In this document: one piece after another, positions 33,121-40,900 of the stretch | How the letters are laid out: each line of letters starts with the position of its first letter | Numbering within the stretch: the first letter of the stretch is position 1 | NCBI GenBank assembly: GCA_963775315.1 | Contig: CAVZIN010000007.1 | Location: forward strand, 1,674,001 to 1,738,000 | Source: CAWGHZ01 sp963775315 | Lineage (GTDB): Bacteria > Pseudomonadota > Alphaproteobacteria > MPNO01 > DASWLB01 | Reading direction: 5' to 3' | DNA length: 64,000 bases | Made by a program: the position numbers and the translations under genes | Notes under the pieces: model-generated | Database searches by the model: none | What the model saw: the letters and a program-made list of their open reading frames with translations, nothing else | What the model was told of the DNA's origin: nothing

Positions 33121-33789
33121 ATGCCGACGATTGAGGTTGCGCGCCCCTACCCCTACGAGTTTCCGCTGGCCGGCGTCGCGCTGGTGATGATCGACATGCA
33201 GCGCGACTTCCTCGAACCCGGCGGTTTCGGCGCGGCGCTTGGCAACGACGTCTCGCGTCTCACCCCCGCGGTGGCGCCGGCAGGGCGGATGCTCGCCGCG
33301 TTTCGTCGGCTCGGCCTCCCCATCGTCCACACGCGCGAGGCGCACAAGCCCGACCTCTCCGACTGCCCGCCGGCCAAGCGCCACCGCGGCGGCGCGATCT
33401 TGCGCATCGGGGATCCCGGCCCGATGGGGCGCATCTTGGTAAGCGGCGAGCCGGGGGTGGAGATCGTGCCGGCACTCGCTGCCCTTCCGGGCGAGATCGT
33501 GATCGACAAGCCGGGCAAGGGCGCGTTCTACGCCACGCCCTTGCAGGAGATGCTGCGCGCGCGCGCCATTACCCATTTGATGTTCGGCGGCGTCACCACC
33601 GAAGTGTGCGTGCAGACCACCATGCGCGAGGCGAACGACCGCGGCTTCGAATGCCTGCTGGTCGAGGACGCGACCGAAAGCTACTTCCCGGAATTCAAGG
33701 CGGCGACGCTCGCCATGGTGCGCGCCCAGGGCGGCATCGTCGGCTGGACTTCGACCGCCGACCAGGCGATCGCCGCGCTGGACGGATAA
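33121..33789 (+). CDS. Cysteine hydrolase, isochorismatase fold (second ureide/amide hydrolase)
   Basis: 222 residues, paralogous to biuH. Triad: D25 (VMIDMQRDF), K130 (VIDKPGKGAF) and C163 (TTEVCVQTT). The same MREANDRGFECLLVED block follows. N-terminal EPGGFGAALGNDVS replaces the biuret-hydrolase YVDAMGYD element, so the substrate pocket differs. Members like this accompany urea/allophanate or triuret catabolism; a triuret or carboxamide substrate is plausible but unproven. It lies 171 bp after the ATPase across an inverted repeat, with its Shine-Dalgarno provided by that repeat. Confidence 0.82.
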   Translation: MPTIEVARPYPYEFPLAGVALVMIDMQRDFLEPGGFGAALGNDVSRLTPAVAPAGRMLAAFRRLGLPIVHTREAHKPDLSDCPPAKRHRGGAILRIGDPGPMGRILVSGEPGVEIVPALAALPGEIVIDKPGKGAFYATPLQEMLRARAITHLMFGGVTTEVCVQTTMREANDRGFECLLVEDATESYFPEFKAATLAMVRAQGGIVGWTSTADQAIAALDG

Positions 33790-33791
33790 GC

Positions 33792-34292
33792 CTATTTCGC
33801 GAGCTGCGCCTTTGCGGCGGCAAGCTCGGCATCGGTCATGACGGAGCGTTCGAGCGCCAGGGCCCTTTCGGCGCGGGGCTTCTCGCCCGTTGAAAGGCCC
33901 TTCGCCGCGCGTGCGAGCCAGACATAGGCCGCGACGGGATCGGGCTTGCCCGCCGCGCCGCGCGCGTAGATCAGCCCGAGATTGTAGGCCGCCTTGGGAT
34001 AGCCCTGCGCCGCCGACTTTGTGTACCAGCGCACCGCCTCGCCCATGTCGTGCGGGAAATCCTCGCCCTTCTCGTAGAGCACGCCGATCTCGAACTGGGC
34101 CGAGGGGTCCTGGTTCGACGCGCCCAGCCGATAAATCTGCATGGTCATCGCGTCCTCGGGAACGCCGAGGCTCGCCGGCAGGCCGGACGGCACGCGCGCG
34201 GTCGCCTGGGCGGGCGTGCCGGTGGCAGAGGGTGCCGCGGCAGCGCAGCCAGCGAGCGTCACGGCACCGAGCGCGGCCGCGAGGCGCCTCAT
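33792..34292 (-). CDS. Sel1-repeat lipoprotein
   Basis: 166 residues. The lipobox LAGC (cysteine at residue 16) follows a short signal MRRLAAALGAVT, so it should be a lipid-anchored envelope protein. Two Sel1-like repeats are visible: PSAQFEIGVLYEKGEDFPHD and PKAAYNLGLIYARGAAGKPD, each with an A-x-W-Y/L-x-x-A-A element. It is the last gene of the long minus-strand operon, and its ATG overlaps the stop of the dehydrogenase upstream (ATGA). Its stop is two bases from that of the convergent cysteine hydrolase. It is likely a scaffold or envelope-interaction protein. Confidence 0.8.
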   Translation of the reverse strand: MRRLAAALGAVTLAGCAAAAPSATGTPAQATARVPSGLPASLGVPEDAMTMQIYRLGASNQDPSAQFEIGVLYEKGEDFPHDMGEAVRWYTKSAAQGYPKAAYNLGLIYARGAAGKPDPVAAYVWLARAAKGLSTGEKPRAERALALERSVMTDAELAAAKAQLAK

Positions 34293-35218
34293 TCCTCCTC
34301 CGGCGCGACCGGCGCGGGGGCGAGTTCGGTCCCCATGGTCGCCTCCAGCCAGCGCACGATCGCGGTGCGGTCCTCTTCCGCCCCAAGCCCCGCGCGGGCG
34401 GCGGCGTAGAGCTCGCGGCAAAGGCCGGAGAACGGCATCGGCACGCGCGCGGTGCGCGCCGCGGCGGCAGCCGCCTCAAGATCGCCGACCAGCGTATCGA
34501 GCGTCGTGCCGGCGGCGAAGCGGCGGGTCAGCACCTCGGCCGGGATGTCCTCTGCGGTCGCCCGGCTTGCCCCCTGGGCCGCGTTGACGATGTCGAGCAC
34601 CGCGGCGGGATCGAGCCCGATCCGCTTGCCGAGCAGCAGCGCCTCGGCAGCGATCATCAGATTGCCGGCTGCGATCAGGCTGTCGAGCGCGCGGAGCGCG
34701 ACCCCGGCGCCGGGCGGGCCGGCATGGTGGATGTCGCCCGCCCCGGCCATCGCGCGCAGGACCGGCATGACGCGGGCGAGCGCGTCGTCCTCGCCGCCGA
34801 CCATCAGCCCGAGCGCGCCCTCGGCCGCGCGGTGCGCGTCGCCCAGGGGCGCGGCGTCGACCAGCGCGATGCCCTGGCGGCGGAGCTGGCGGGCGAGCGC
34901 GACGGTCGCCGGGGGGTCGATGGCGCTCATCTCGATCACCACACCACCCGCGCCCATCCCCGCGGCGATCCCCTGGCCGCCGAAGATCACCTCGCGCACC
35001 GCCGAGGCGTGTGGCAGGCGGGTGACGATGATTTCGCAATTCTCAGCCATCATCGCCGGGCTCGCCGCGATGTTGCAGCCGCGCTCGCGGGCGAAGTGGA
35101 TCGTCGCGCCGCTCGAGACGTCGTAGATCTCGAGCCCGAACCCCGCGTCGACGATGCGCGTGGCGAGCCGGGCGCCGAGCGCGCCGAGCCCGATCATCCC
35201 GACCCCGGCGTCGCCCAT
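34289..35218 (-). CDS. NAD(P)-dependent 3-hydroxyisobutyrate-dehydrogenase-like protein
   Basis: 309 residues. The Rossmann motif GMIGLGALGARLATRIVDAG begins at residue 7, and the substrate block reads GIALVDAAPLGDAHRAAEGALGLMVGG. The helix ALRALDSLIAAGNLMIAAEALLLGKRIGLDP replaces the canonical catalytic-lysine segment G-x-x-x-K-x-x-N: the lysine position is occupied by another residue (ALDSLIAAGN). Catalysis may therefore differ, as in imine-reductase-like or tartronate-semialdehyde relatives. It is encoded with the molybdenum hydroxylase and may act on its product. It overlaps the Sel1 gene by four bases. Confidence 0.8.
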   Translation of the reverse strand: MGDAGVGMIGLGALGARLATRIVDAGFGLEIYDVSSGATIHFARERGCNIAASPAMMAENCEIIVTRLPHASAVREVIFGGQGIAAGMGAGGVVIEMSAIDPPATVALARQLRRQGIALVDAAPLGDAHRAAEGALGLMVGGEDDALARVMPVLRAMAGAGDIHHAGPPGAGVALRALDSLIAAGNLMIAAEALLLGKRIGLDPAAVLDIVNAAQGASRATAEDIPAEVLTRRFAAGTTLDTLVGDLEAAAAAARTARVPMPFSGLCRELYAAARAGLGAEEDRTAIVRWLEATMGTELAPAPVAPEEE

Positions 35219-35221
35219 CGC

Positions 35222-35629
35222 CTAGCCCGCGTCGGGGCGCTTCAGCGCCTCGTCGATCAGGAACAGGTCGGTGAGCAGCGCGCGGAGGTGGATCGAGGCG
35301 TTGAGGTTGTCGACGAGCTGCGAGCTGATCGCGCGCTGTGCCTGCACGACGGCGATGCCGGCCAGAGCCTTGTTCGCATCGTCGGCGAGAATGGCGAGGA
35401 AGGGCCGGTAGGAATCGGCCTGCCGGCCCGCGACATCGTCTGCCGTCCGGCTCGCGCAGTCGGCCAGTCCCCGAAGCGCCGCCTCGGCGCGTTCGAGGAA
35501 GCCGCGCAGCTTCTCGTCCGGCCCCTCGTCCTCGGTGCCGCGCCGGCCCTGGGCGGCGTAGGCGAGAAGGTACTCGTAAGCTTCCTCGATCGTGGCGATG
35601 CGCTCGGCGAGCGTCGATCCCTCGGCCAT
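35222..35629 (-). CDS. Unknown 135-residue helical protein of the molybdo-hydroxylase operon
   Basis: I do not recognise a family. The protein is all-helical and soluble, with acidic N-terminal helices (ERIATIEEAYEYLLAYAAQG, EKLRGFLERAEAALRGLADC) and a C-terminal pair (QRAISSQLVDNLNASIHLRA, DLFLIDEALKRP). There is one cysteine and no signal peptide. It sits between the cytochrome b gene (five bases upstream) and the dehydrogenase (three bases downstream). The position suggests a maturation or chaperone-like factor for the exported oxidoreductase, but nothing in the sequence proves this. Confidence 0.65.
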   Translation of the reverse strand: MAEGSTLAERIATIEEAYEYLLAYAAQGRRGTEDEGPDEKLRGFLERAEAALRGLADCASRTADDVAGRQADSYRPFLAILADDANKALAGIAVVQAQRAISSQLVDNLNASIHLRALLTDLFLIDEALKRPDAG

Positions 35630-35634
35630 GCGCC

Positions 35635-36309
35635 TCAGCCCGTGGCCGGGCGCTTGGAGGCCGGCGGCGCCGCCTCGTCGGCAGGCTCGGCCTGCCAGCG
35701 CTCGGGATCGTGATGGGCGAGGTAGGCGGTGCGGGTGACCGAGCCCTGCACCATGGACCGGGTGTACCAGAATTCCTCCGGCCGCAGGGCGAAGTAGATG
35801 TGCACCATGATCAGCGCGACGAGCGACATGGCGGCAAGACCGTGCAGCACGTAGATCACGCCCCAGTTCTGGTCGGAAAGCCAGTACGGGTCGCGCCGCC
35901 ACCAGGGCGTGTCGATCTTGGAAAGCATCAGGAGGCCGGTCACGATCGCCGTCAGCACCACGACCGCGATCAGGAAATGATAGCTCTTCTGCGCGAGCCG
36001 GTACTTGCCGGGCTTGGGCGCCGCCGGCGCATGGCGGCTGAGCGCCGCGCGGAAAGCGCGCCAGCCGTCGGCGATGTCGCGCGGCACGATCATCATCGCC
36101 CAGAAATCCTGCCAGATGACCGCCCGTACGATATGGACGACCACCAGCGCCACGAGCACGAGCCCCGCCGTCCAGTGGATGGTCAACCAGTCGAAATCGA
36201 GACCGAACTTGGGCGGGAAGGCAGTGAAGATGAGCGTCAGCGCCGCGACGGCCATGATCCAGTGATAGAGCCGGTCGGCGAGCTTATGGCGGACGACGCG
36301 ACCGCTCAT
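35635..36309 (-). CDS. Cytochrome b561-type membrane subunit
   Basis: 224 residues, four membrane helices. Histidines placed for two b haems: H16 in LADRLYHWIMAVAAL, H45 in WLTIHWTAGLVLVAL, H58 in VVHIVRAVI, then the later YHFLIAVVV, VLHGLAAMS and VHIYFALRPEEFWYTRSM. The last block is typical of formate-dehydrogenase-gamma / NrfD-independent cytochrome b subunits that hand periplasmic electrons to quinone. The ATG overlaps the stop of the 62-residue membrane protein (ATGA). It should receive electrons from the Tat-exported molybdenum hydroxylase of the same operon. Confidence 0.85.
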   Translation of the reverse strand: MSGRVVRHKLADRLYHWIMAVAALTLIFTAFPPKFGLDFDWLTIHWTAGLVLVALVVVHIVRAVIWQDFWAMMIVPRDIADGWRAFRAALSRHAPAAPKPGKYRLAQKSYHFLIAVVVLTAIVTGLLMLSKIDTPWWRRDPYWLSDQNWGVIYVLHGLAAMSLVALIMVHIYFALRPEEFWYTRSMVQGSVTRTAYLAHHDPERWQAEPADEAAPPASKRPATG

Positions 36310-36494
36310 CGCCCGCCCCCATGCGCCTGCGACTCGCCCGGTCCCGCCGGGCGGCGGGGCCAGATCGCCTTGTAGAGGGCATGGAGGACGATCACCGCCC
36401 CCGCCGCGCCCATGAACACCCACAACACATCCCACGCGACGCCGACCAGCAGGGACTGGCCCCAGGCGTTATGGGTTACGCGAAACAGCTCCAT
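36306..36494 (-). CDS. Small single-span membrane protein
   Basis: 62 residues. The segment SLLVGVAWDVLWVFMGAAGAVIVLHAL (two halves, about 14-40) forms one membrane helix, followed by a basic tail KAIWPRRPAGPGES. It has no known family. It is translationally coupled to the cytochrome b gene (four-base overlap) and lies 12 bp after the FAD-subunit gene. It is probably an accessory subunit that anchors or stabilises the cytochrome b. Confidence 0.7.
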   Translation of the reverse strand: MELFRVTHNAWGQSLLVGVAWDVLWVFMGAAGAVIVLHALYKAIWPRRPAGPGESQAHGGGR

Positions 36495-36505
36495 GTCGCC
36501 CCAAC

Positions 36506-37501
36506 TCAGGCCGCGTCCCGGATGGCCCGCTTCACCAGGTTCTGCATCAGCGGGATCTTGAAGCTATTGTAGTTGAGCGGCCGCGCGCCGCGCCCGACGG
36601 TGGCGCTCGCCAGCTTGGCGATCTCCTCGTCCTGCTTCTTTCCCTTGACCACCTCGGCGACGACGCCGAGATGGCGCGGCACCGCCTCGACCCCGCCGCA
36701 GACGACGCGCGCGTCGGCGATGGTGCCGTCCTTGACCATCACCGCGGCGGCGACGTTGACCAGCGGGAAGTCCCAGCTCTGCCGGTCGGTCACCTTCTCG
36801 AAGTAGAACTTCGCGTTCGCCCACTTGGCCGGGATGCGGATGGCGGTGAGGATGTCGGTCGGCTCGAGGATGGTGAGGCGGGTGATGTCGGTCGACGGGC
36901 CGATGAAGTAGTCCTCGGCCTTGACGGTGCGCTCGCCCTTCGGGCTCCGGATCACCATCTCGGCCTCGAGCGCCACCATCGCGGGCGCGCAATCGGACTG
37001 CGACACCGCCACGCAGCGGTTGGCGCCGAACAGCGCGTGCTCCCGGTTCATGCCGACTGGCGTGTCGGAGAAGCAGGTGTTGCCGCCCGCGCGGTAGCAC
37101 GGCAGGCCCGAGCGGTAGTACCAGCAGCGCGCGTCCTGCGAGACGTTGCCGCCGATCGTGCCCGAGTTGCGGATCTGGGGGCTCGCCACCTTGCCGGCGG
37201 CCTCGGCGAGCAGCCGGTACTTCGCCTTCACGACCGGGCTGTTCTCGATCTCGGCGAGCGTGGTGAGCGCGCCGATCTCGATCCCGTTCGGCGTCTCCTT
37301 GACGCCTTTCATGCCCGGCAGGCCGGTCAGGTCGACCACCGCCTTGGGCCGCTTGATGCGGTCCTTGAACCAGTCGAGCGAGTCGTTCCCGCCCGCCATC
37401 TTCCAGGCGTCCTTGCCGTACTTGTCGAGCAGGGCGAGCGCGTCCTCGATCCGGGTCGGCTTGTAAAGCTCGAACGCAGGCATCGTGTCGTGGATCAGCA
37501 T
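36506..37501 (-). CDS. Molybdenum hydroxylase FAD-binding subunit (PaoB/CoxM/HcrB-like)
   Basis: 331 residues. FAD motifs: AGGNDSLDWFK (about 37-47) and RNSGTIGGNVSQDARC (about 111-126). Four cysteines in a loop (C126, C135, C143, C163) match the extra [4Fe-4S] cluster of PaoB and 4-hydroxybenzoyl-CoA reductase beta, which CoxM-type subunits lack. The block VAVSQSDCAPAMVALEA and LGVV-type C-terminal domain complete the subunit. It passes electrons from the molybdenum subunit outward. The gene follows the large-subunit gene by 12 bp. Confidence 0.88.
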   Translation of the reverse strand: MLIHDTMPAFELYKPTRIEDALALLDKYGKDAWKMAGGNDSLDWFKDRIKRPKAVVDLTGLPGMKGVKETPNGIEIGALTTLAEIENSPVVKAKYRLLAEAAGKVASPQIRNSGTIGGNVSQDARCWYYRSGLPCYRAGGNTCFSDTPVGMNREHALFGANRCVAVSQSDCAPAMVALEAEMVIRSPKGERTVKAEDYFIGPSTDITRLTILEPTDILTAIRIPAKWANAKFYFEKVTDRQSWDFPLVNVAAAVMVKDGTIADARVVCGGVEAVPRHLGVVAEVVKGKKQDEEIAKLASATVGRGARPLNYNSFKIPLMQNLVKRAIRDAA

Positions 37502-37513
37502 GGTCCCGCTCCC

Positions 37514-39916
37514 CTACTGCGTGTTGACCTGCATCGGCTTGTGCGACTGGGGCCGATCCGCCAAGGCATTGATGATCATGTCGGGCACGACGGGCGTGCG
37601 GTTGAACGTCTTGCCGCCCAGCGCGTCGGAGATGGCGTTGAGCAGCGCCGCCGCCGCGCACCCCATCAGCGGCTCACCGATGCCCTTGGCGCCCACCGGG
37701 TTGTGCGGGTCGGGCTTGTCCACCCCCTCGCCCGCCATCTCCATCGGGATGTCGAGGTGGGTCATCGGCTTCTGCTGATAGAACCCCTTGTTGGCCGGCA
37801 GGCCGAGCTTGGGATCGTAGACGTGGCGCTCGGTCGTCGCCATGCCGAAGCCCCACACCGCCCCGCCGCGGATCTGGCTCTCCAGCCCCTGCGGGTGGAT
37901 CACGGTGCCGCAATCGGCGACGCCGTGATAGTCGAGGATGGTATAGCGCCCGGTCTCGGTATCGAGCTCGATCTCGACGAACCCGACCGCGAAGGCGGGC
38001 ACCGTGCCCTCGAGGGGCATGGTGTCCTTGGCGACGCCGACGAGCCCGCTGCCCTTGACGCCGGCGACGGCGCCCTTGGTAAGCGGGTTGATGTTCTGCG
38101 GCGGTTCGGTCCCGTCATACTTCCCGCCGAGAGCGATCGCACGCTGCGCCGCCTGGGCGAAGGTCATCGACTTCGACGGGTCGGCCTTGGAGACCACCTT
38201 CTCGTCCTTAAGCTCGTAATCGGCAGGCTGCCCGCCGAGATCCTTCGCCGCGATCTCCAGCAGCTTGTTCTTCGCGTCCGTGGCCGCGGCGAAGTTCGTC
38301 CGCGTCATGGTGAAGTTGGTGTTGGAGCCGAACTGGCCGATGTTCCAGGGCAGATGCTTTCGCGTGTCGCCCCGCTCGATGACGCAGTTCTTCCAGTCGT
38401 ACCCCAGCACTTCCGCCGCGACCCGCGATGTCGAGCCGTAGGAGTAGGTGCCGAGATTGCCGACGCCGGAATGGATGTGGAGCTTGCCGTCCGGCGTGAT
38501 GCGCACCAGCCCGTCGAACCCGGCGAAGCCCGCCGTGTGGAAGGCCTGGCCGACGCCGACGCCGCGCACCTTGTGGCCGTCGCGCTTGCCGCTCATCTTG
38601 GACTTCTCGGCCCAGTTGAACGCGGCGGCGCCCTTCTCCAGCGCGTCCTTGAGGTACGAGCTGGTGATCGGCTCCTGCTTGTCGCCGATCTTGCCGTCCA
38701 TGCCGGGCGCGTTGATCTTGCGGATCTCCACCCGGTCGATGCCGAGCTTGCGCGCGGCCTGGTCGATCAGCGGTTCGATGGCCGCCGCCGTCTGGTTCTC
38801 GCCGGGACCGCGCTGCGCGCCGCGGGGCGGCGTATTGGTCAGCACCGAGATGCCGCGCCAGCGCATCGCCATCGGCTGGTAGGCGATGGAAACCGCCTCG
38901 CCCGCGTTGCGGAAGTCCCAGAAGCCGATATGCGGACCGTTCTCATGGACGATGTAGATGTCGGCCGCGGTCATCCGACCGTCCGCGCGGAAGCCCAGCT
39001 TGGCGTAGCCCTGGAAGCCGGGGCGCGCCGAACCGATGGCGTACTCCTCGTCGCGGGTGAAGCGCATCATCACCGGCCGGCCGGTCTTCTTCGCGAGGTG
39101 CGCCGGCACCGACATGATCGGGTAGGGCGTTCCCTTCGAGCCGAACCCGCCGCCGCAGAACTCGGCGACGTAGACGAGGTCCTGCGGCTTCACGCCGATA
39201 TAGCGCGCGAGGCCCGGCACCATGAACATCTGGCTCTGCGACGAGCCGAAGACGTAGCACTTGCCGTTCTGCCAGTAGGACATCGCCGAGCGCGGTTCCA
39301 TCGAATGATGGGAGTAGCCGGCGGTGACGAAGCTTTCCTCGATGATGACTTTGGCGTCCTTGAAACCCTTCTCCACGTCGCCGTAGGACCACTGTTCGGC
39401 GGGCTTGCCCATCGGTAGCTTGTCCTCGCCAGCCTTGGCGAAGGCGCCAGCATCCCATTTCACGGTCTGCAGCTTGAGACGCACGTTGGCGACGTTGCCG
39501 TCCGTCCGGGCGTTGGGGCCGCCCGGATACAGGCTGTCGAGCGGATCGACGGTGAACGGCAGCGGCTCGAGGTCGACCTCGATCGCCTCGATCGCGTTCG
39601 CCGCCGTCAGCTCGTCCACCGCCGCGACGGCGAGGATCGGGTCGCCGACATATTTCGGCTCATTGGTCAGGATCGGGTCCTGCGGCGGCGGGAATTGCGG
39701 CACGTCGTTCGCCGTCAGGACCGCGACCACCCCCTTCATCTTCATCGCCTTGGAGGTGTCGATGTGGCGCACGCGCGCGTGAGGCATCGGGCTCAGCAGC
39801 AGCTTGCAGAACAGCATGCCGTCGGCGCGGAAGTCCTCGGCGTACTTGGCGCGGCCGGTGACCTTGGCGACGACGTCGGGCGGAAGGAAGTTCTTGCCGA
39901 TCAGGTTGTAGGCCAT
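37514..39916 (-). CDS. Molybdopterin-binding large subunit of a periplasmic aldehyde/aromatic oxidoreductase
   Basis: 800 residues of the xanthine-oxidase family. AAGGAGG precedes ATG at 39916. Blocks in order: KVTGRAKYAEDFRADGMLF; EFCGGGFGSKG (about 262), which contacts the molybdenum; RMTAADIYIVHENGPHIGFW; RGAQRGPGENQTAAAIEPLI; and GAKGIGEPLMGCAAAALLNA, holding the active-site glutamate near the C-terminus. The electrons go to the iron-sulfur and FAD subunits of the same operon. The Tat signal on the small subunit implies export of the folded complex. Aldehyde oxidation (PaoABC-like) is the best guess; an N-heteroaromatic substrate cannot be excluded. Confidence 0.88.
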   Translation of the reverse strand: MAYNLIGKNFLPPDVVAKVTGRAKYAEDFRADGMLFCKLLLSPMPHARVRHIDTSKAMKMKGVVAVLTANDVPQFPPPQDPILTNEPKYVGDPILAVAAVDELTAANAIEAIEVDLEPLPFTVDPLDSLYPGGPNARTDGNVANVRLKLQTVKWDAGAFAKAGEDKLPMGKPAEQWSYGDVEKGFKDAKVIIEESFVTAGYSHHSMEPRSAMSYWQNGKCYVFGSSQSQMFMVPGLARYIGVKPQDLVYVAEFCGGGFGSKGTPYPIMSVPAHLAKKTGRPVMMRFTRDEEYAIGSARPGFQGYAKLGFRADGRMTAADIYIVHENGPHIGFWDFRNAGEAVSIAYQPMAMRWRGISVLTNTPPRGAQRGPGENQTAAAIEPLIDQAARKLGIDRVEIRKINAPGMDGKIGDKQEPITSSYLKDALEKGAAAFNWAEKSKMSGKRDGHKVRGVGVGQAFHTAGFAGFDGLVRITPDGKLHIHSGVGNLGTYSYGSTSRVAAEVLGYDWKNCVIERGDTRKHLPWNIGQFGSNTNFTMTRTNFAAATDAKNKLLEIAAKDLGGQPADYELKDEKVVSKADPSKSMTFAQAAQRAIALGGKYDGTEPPQNINPLTKGAVAGVKGSGLVGVAKDTMPLEGTVPAFAVGFVEIELDTETGRYTILDYHGVADCGTVIHPQGLESQIRGGAVWGFGMATTERHVYDPKLGLPANKGFYQQKPMTHLDIPMEMAGEGVDKPDPHNPVGAKGIGEPLMGCAAAALLNAISDALGGKTFNRTPVVPDMIINALADRPQSHKPMQVNTQ

Positions 39917-39917
39917 G

Positions 39918-40673
39918 TCACGCCTCCTTCGCGGCACGCATCACGCCGCGCAGGTATTGGTTGTAGGCGCCGCAGCGGCACAGATTGCCGGACATGCCGC
40001 GCCGTGCTTCCTCGACGGTCGGGTGCGGGTTCGACTTGAGCAGCGCGACGGCCGCGACCACCTGGCCCGGCGTGCAGAAGCCGCATTGCGGCCCCAGCTC
40101 CTCGACGAACGCCTTCTGCACGGGGTGCAGCTCGCCGTTCGGCCCCTCGATCCCCTCGATCGTGGTGACCTTGCGGCCGCCCACCGCGTGGGTCAGGGTG
40201 GTGCAGGAATAGTGCGTCACGTCGTCGAGCATGACGGTACAGGCGCCGCACTCGCCGCGGTCGCAGCCGAGCTTGGTACCGGTGAGCCCCAGCTTGTAGC
40301 GGAGCGTCATCGCCAGGGTTTCCTGGGGCAGAACGTCGACCCGGCGCATCTGGCCGTTGACGTTGAGCGTAACCAGCCGCTCGACGGCGCCCGGCATGGT
40401 AGCCGCATCCGCCGCCCCGCCGCCGGGGCCGCGGAACAGGTACCCCGTCGCCGACACCGCGGCGCCCGAGGCGATCACGCCCTTGATGAAGTCGCGCCGC
40501 GAAGTCGGGCTGCGTGCGATGGTCGCGAGCATCCCGTCGTCCGCGCCATCGGCGCCGACGACATCGGTGTCGCCGCCGATCACCAGCGGCGCGCCGCTTC
40601 CGTCATCCGCTGGCACGACGGCGAGATCGAGCTCCTCGCAGCCGGCGAACAGGTCTCGTTCTGTCAGGGACAT
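39918..40673 (-). CDS. [2Fe-2S] small subunit with Tat signal and long N-terminal extension
   Basis: 251 residues. Two [2Fe-2S] sites: C137, C142, C145, C157 (GCDRGECGACTV, SCTTL) and C197, C200, C232, C234 (QCGFCTPGQ, NLCRCG). A twin-arginine motif SRRDFIKG is at residues 58-65, followed by a hydrophobic stretch VIASGAAVSATGYLF. It is preceded by about 55 unusual acidic residues when read from the well-supported ATG at 40673 (GGAGGG upstream). An internal ATG (residue 48, base 40532) would give a normal Tat signal. Export of the whole complex as in PaoABC is expected. First gene of the minus-strand operon. Confidence 0.87.
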   Translation of the reverse strand: MSLTERDLFAGCEELDLAVVPADDGSGAPLVIGGDTDVVGADGADDGMLATIARSPTSRRDFIKGVIASGAAVSATGYLFRGPGGGAADAATMPGAVERLVTLNVNGQMRRVDVLPQETLAMTLRYKLGLTGTKLGCDRGECGACTVMLDDVTHYSCTTLTHAVGGRKVTTIEGIEGPNGELHPVQKAFVEELGPQCGFCTPGQVVAAVALLKSNPHPTVEEARRGMSGNLCRCGAYNQYLRGVMRAAKEA

Positions 40674-40900
40674 TTCCGCCCTCCGCCCTATTTGGCATTT
40701 GCGAAGGGAGGGGCGCCAAAACGCCGACGATGCGCTCCTCCCGTATGCGGACCCACAGCGGCCGGAGAGCCATCGGAACGTTTCTCCCCGTCGATGGAGC
40801 CTTATTGTTGAGGCGAAGTATTGCCCCCTGCTCCGGGAGGCGCAAGACTGAATCGCGACAAAAATGAGGCAAGCGCCCACGGAGCAGGCAATCGGCCGGC

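Noticed and set aside
30928..34479. Minus-strand open frame of about 1180 codons under the biuret island
   Set aside because: Shadow of biuH, the ATPase and the second hydrolase; no motifs and atypical composition.
36671..39418. Plus-strand open frame of about 915 codons opposite the molybdo-hydroxylase genes
   Set aside because: Pure antisense shadow of two strongly conserved subunits.
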